Shown here: in pieces, positions 6,040 to 8,133 of the stretch
How positions within the stretch are numbered: position 1 is the stretch's first letter
Layout: the number at the start of each line of letters is the position of its first letter
NCBI GenBank assembly: GCA_003242355.1
Contig: QGUH01000123.1
Coordinates: 1-8,133, forward strand
Source of the DNA: Pseudomonadota bacterium
Lineage (GTDB): Bacteria > Myxococcota_A > Polyangia > Polyangiales > Polyangiaceae
Reading direction: 5' to 3'
Length of the DNA: 8,133 bases
Notes under the pieces: model-generated
What the model was told of the DNA's origin: nothing
Database searches by the model: none
What the model saw: only the letters and a program-made list of their open reading frames with translations
Position numbers and translations under genes: made by a program

Positions 6040-7023
6040 ATGGACGCGCCGCAGGCGGGGCCCGCTGGTGGGCCCAAGAAGCAGCATCGATTGGGGCAGA
6101 TATTCGAATGGCTCACTTTGAGCCAGGCAATATCGAAAGCCGAGGAGCGAGAGCGGGCGCATGCGCGCGAGCGTGAGCTCGTTCGAGCCGCCGGCGCCGC
6201 CGTGCATACGGCGGACAGGCTGCCCGATCCGCCGGACGTTACGGCCCCAGGGCCGCTCCTCCCGGTCGTGGCGCCGCGCGAAGCGGCGGTTTGGACGCTG
6301 CGTGCCCGCTATGGCGACACGGAGGAAGCGGATCCGGAAACGCTCGTCGGGCATGCCAAGGGCGACGTCGATGATCCGACGCGGCTTCCCGAGAGCCTTG
6401 CCGACTCATTGGCCGAGGATTCCAGTCGATTCGCGCAGCGCCCCCCGTCCGAGCAACTCGAGGTTGCGCAGCAGCTCCGCGCCTGGGTGCGTAGTGCGCG
6501 GGACGAGCTCGATTCGACGCTGTTCGCCTCGACTGCGCTGAGAGCGCGCAGGGCTCGACGCCTCGGGCCGGCGCTGCTCGCGGCGGGCATGGTCGTCGGA
6601 GGCAGCGGTTTTCTGGTTTCCAAGCTCCTCGAAAGCGAGAACCTGGTCGAAGGCAAGCCCTGGCGAACGAGCTCGACGTATGCAGAGTGCTTCCCGGCGA
6701 ACAAGTCGTGCGCCGGGGCGCGTACGGAGATCTTCTTTCACACACACGAACAGGAAAATCCCTGGTTCGAAGTGGACTTGCTACAGGTCGAACGGATTCG
6801 AGTCATCGAAATCAAGAACCGCACGGACTACGGTCAGGAACGCGCGGTCCCCTTGGTCGTCGAGCTCAGCACCGACGGGAAGAGCTATTGGCGGGTCGCC
6901 CAGCGCAATACGTCGTTCACGGAGTGGCGCGTCGAGCTGGAGCCGCGTGAGGCGCGATTCGTCCGCCTTCGAGTTCCGCGCAGATCCATCCTTCATCTCG
7001 AGCGCGTCGTGGTTCGCCGATGA
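6040..7023 (+). CDS. Single-pass membrane protein with C-terminal F5/8 type C (discoidin)-like domain (327 aa)
   Basis: The N-terminal half (about 1-170) is charged and Arg/Glu-rich, with a probable helix or coiled coil at 28-52 (KAEERERAHARERELV) and no recognised domain. A basic stretch RARRARR (168-174) precedes one membrane segment (about 175-194, GPALLAAGMVVGGSGFLV), predicting N-in, C-out. Residues 201-327 resemble an F5/8 type C beta-sandwich: ENPWFEVDL (239-247), the RIRVIEIKNR strand (252-261), VELSTDGKSYW (274-284) and a final FVRLRVP...LHLERVVV strand pair (307-325). Cys217 and Cys224 could form a disulfide. Such domains usually bind glycans or lipids, so this half probably faces the periplasm. 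The open frame extends to GTGs at 6007 and 6022 (GGA 6 nt before the latter); the ATG at 6040 has no clear ribosome-binding site, so the start is uncertain. The stop overlaps the next gene's ATG. Confidence 0.85.
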   Translation: MDAPQAGPAGGPKKQHRLGQIFEWLTLSQAISKAEERERAHARERELVRAAGAAVHTADRLPDPPDVTAPGPLLPVVAPREAAVWTLRARYGDTEEADPETLVGHAKGDVDDPTRLPESLADSLAEDSSRFAQRPPSEQLEVAQQLRAWVRSARDELDSTLFASTALRARRARRLGPALLAAGMVVGGSGFLVSKLLESENLVEGKPWRTSSTYAECFPANKSCAGARTEIFFHTHEQENPWFEVDLLQVERIRVIEIKNRTDYGQERAVPLVVELSTDGKSYWRVAQRNTSFTEWRVELEPREARFVRLRVPRRSILHLERVVVRR

Positions 7024-8133
7024 ATGCTCTCTCGGAACACCTGCCGCGACTGTCCAGGGTGCGGGCGCTCGTTCTCGGGCTTTCGCTACTGGTTGCCGCG
7101 GTGGCGCTCGCCCGCATCTTCGGTCGCTTTACGGCTCTCGAAGAATGGCTGTTCTTCCGATACACGGTTTCGTGGGCGGGCACGCTCGCCTTCGTCCTCT
7201 CGTGCCTGAGCGTCGGTAACCTGATCGTCGGGGCACTCTCCGCACCGGGCGAGCTCCAGGATGGACGCGTGGTTCTCGCCTTCTCGACCGGTGTGTACGC
7301 GTTCTTCCTCGCCATCTTCGCGACCGGTCTCGTCGGTGCGTTGAACGGCGCGGCGTTCGTGCTCGTGCCGCTCGTGCTGTTCCTCGTCGGCGCGCCCAAG
7401 CTCGTCCGCGACGTCGCGGCGTGGCGTGAGCGCCGGCGCGGTCGGCCTTTGGTCGTGCGCTTCACCCCGTACGAAGTTCTGGGCATTGCGGCCGGCGCGG
7501 TGGCGCTCGTGGCGCTGTACTTGCCCGTGCTGGTGCCGGAGAACGCCGCGTACGACTCGCGCTGGTACCACCTCGGGACTGCGGAGCATTATGCTGCTGC
7601 CGGAGCGATTCGCAGGTTTCCGGAAGGCGTGCTGCTCGGGGTGATGCCGCAGCTCGCTCCCATCCTCTACACATGGGCCTTTCTCCTGCCGGGCGGGGAG
7701 CTGTTCGATCGCGTCGAGCTCGCCGCACACCTGGAGTTCGCCTGCTTCGCCTTCACGTTGGCCGGTGTTCCGGTCCTCGTCCGCTACTTGATGCCCGGCG
7801 TGCGAGCGCGATTTGCCTGGCTCGCGGTGTTCTTCTTTCCTTCGGTCTTCACGTACGATTCGAGCCTCCACATCGCTGCCGATCGCGTCGCGGCGCTGTT
7901 TGCGATTCCAGCGTACGTGACGATGGCGCGGGCTCTGAGGGAGCTCAGGCCGTCGGCCTGCGCTCTGCTGGTCGTCCAGCTCTGCGGGCTCGTCATGACC
8001 AAATACACCGCGCTGGTGGCCGCGGTGTTTCCGATGGCGGCGGTCGCCGTGCGCTCGCTCCAGTTCGGCGCGGGTCGTCTTTCGCGGCGGGAGGTTCCGA
8101 AGGGATGGTTTTGGGGACCGCTCACCGCCGTCG
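7020..8133 (+). CDS. Polytopic GT-C-type glycosyltransferase (PMT/ArnT-like), N-terminal 371 residues, runs off the window
   Basis: The frame opens with ATG at 7020-7022, inside the ATGA overlap with the discoidin gene, and has no stop before the window edge. It is strongly hydrophobic, with about nine or ten membrane segments by eye (near 14-33, 46-72, 84-103, 108-127, 151-172, 205-224, 236-255, 265-279, 290-303 and 312-342). A loop carries DSRWYHLGTAEHY (179-191) followed by a small-residue/Ile turn and a Pro. This matches the D-x-x-x-YHL-x-x-x-x-Y-x-x-x-G-x-I signature of bacterial lipid-linked-sugar transferases of the GT-C fold, whose loop Asp is the usual catalytic residue. Such enzymes take sugars from polyprenyl phosphate on the outer face of the inner membrane. 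Donor and acceptor cannot be told. A downstream ATG is not needed since the overlap start gives a plausible basic N-terminus. The GT-C call is reasonably firm; the missing C-terminus limits it. Confidence 0.8.
   Translation, partial: MNALSEHLPRLSRVRALVLGLSLLVAAVALARIFGRFTALEEWLFFRYTVSWAGTLAFVLSCLSVGNLIVGALSAPGELQDGRVVLAFSTGVYAFFLAIFATGLVGALNGAAFVLVPLVLFLVGAPKLVRDVAAWRERRRGRPLVVRFTPYEVLGIAAGAVALVALYLPVLVPENAAYDSRWYHLGTAEHYAAAGAIRRFPEGVLLGVMPQLAPILYTWAFLLPGGELFDRVELAAHLEFACFAFTLAGVPVLVRYLMPGVRARFAWLAVFFFPSVFTYDSSLHIAADRVAALFAIPAYVTMARALRELRPSACALLVVQLCGLVMTKYTALVAAVFPMAAVAVRSLQFGAGRLSRREVPKGWFWGPLTAV

Noticed and set aside
5598..6116. Minus-strand 172-codon frame with an MEEQRYDEHQMRRVRFF segment
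   Set aside because: The internal ATG at 5846 has no Shine-Dalgarno, the third-position composition is mixed, and I recognise no family. It may merit a search but cannot be supported as a gene.
5379..6176. Plus-strand 265-codon frame across the divergent region
   Set aside because: Has no ribosome-binding site, no motif, and overlaps the discoidin gene start in another frame. Kept only as a note under the intergenic region.
7086..7871. Minus-strand 261-codon frame rich in Glu/Arg/His
   Set aside because: It is antisense to the hydrophobic GT-C gene; such frames are charged because Leu/Val/Ala codons read in reverse as Glu/Arg/His-type codons.

Overview
The window reads as part of a chromosome from a high-GC soil deltaproteobacterium, most likely Myxococcota of the Polyangiales/Sorangium type. 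By eye the DNA is strongly GC-rich, with G/C-rich third codon positions in the real genes. One gene encodes a secreted lipoprotein with a long Gly/Ala/Ser/Thr spacer between its lipid anchor and its enzyme domain, a style I associate with that group. The assignment is inference: there is no rRNA or marker gene here.

Minus strand, in transcription order. (a) 5362-3953 is a putative lipoprotein with a roughly 160-residue glycine-rich spacer and an alpha/beta-hydrolase domain carrying a GHSYGG nucleophile elbow. (b) A 113-bp gap holds two copies of a 12-bp direct repeat and a short palindrome. (c) 3840-3547 is a possible 97-aa protein, unrecognised but with a perfect Shine-Dalgarno. (d) 3587-1320 is a 755-aa fusion of a GT2 glycosyltransferase (dolichyl-phosphate-sugar synthase-like) to a PaaK/CapK-type adenylate-forming ligase; it starts with TTG. 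(e) 1310-354 is an extended-SDR sugar epimerase/dehydratase. (f) 357-1 is a second extended SDR, cut by the window edge. Genes d, e and f are 9 bp apart and then overlap by ATGA, so they are almost certainly one operon.

Plus strand. After an apparently gene-poor divergent region (5363-6039) that contains a perfect 10-bp inverted repeat, there is a single-pass membrane protein with a C-terminal F5/8 type C (discoidin)-like domain (6040-7023). It overlaps by ATGA with a polytopic GT-C-type glycosyltransferase (7020 to the window end, incomplete).

Taken together the window looks like a surface-glycan or glycolipid locus. The SDRs could make sugar-nucleotide precursors, the GT2 domain could load a sugar on a lipid carrier, and the fused ligase could activate a carboxylic acid for attachment to the same product. 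The GT-C enzyme could transfer sugar on the outer face of the membrane, and the discoidin protein could bind the glycan. The division of labour is inference. The most unusual items are the GT2-ligase fusion, the discoidin/GT-C coupled pair, and the unexplained repeats and inverted repeats in the two intergenic regions.
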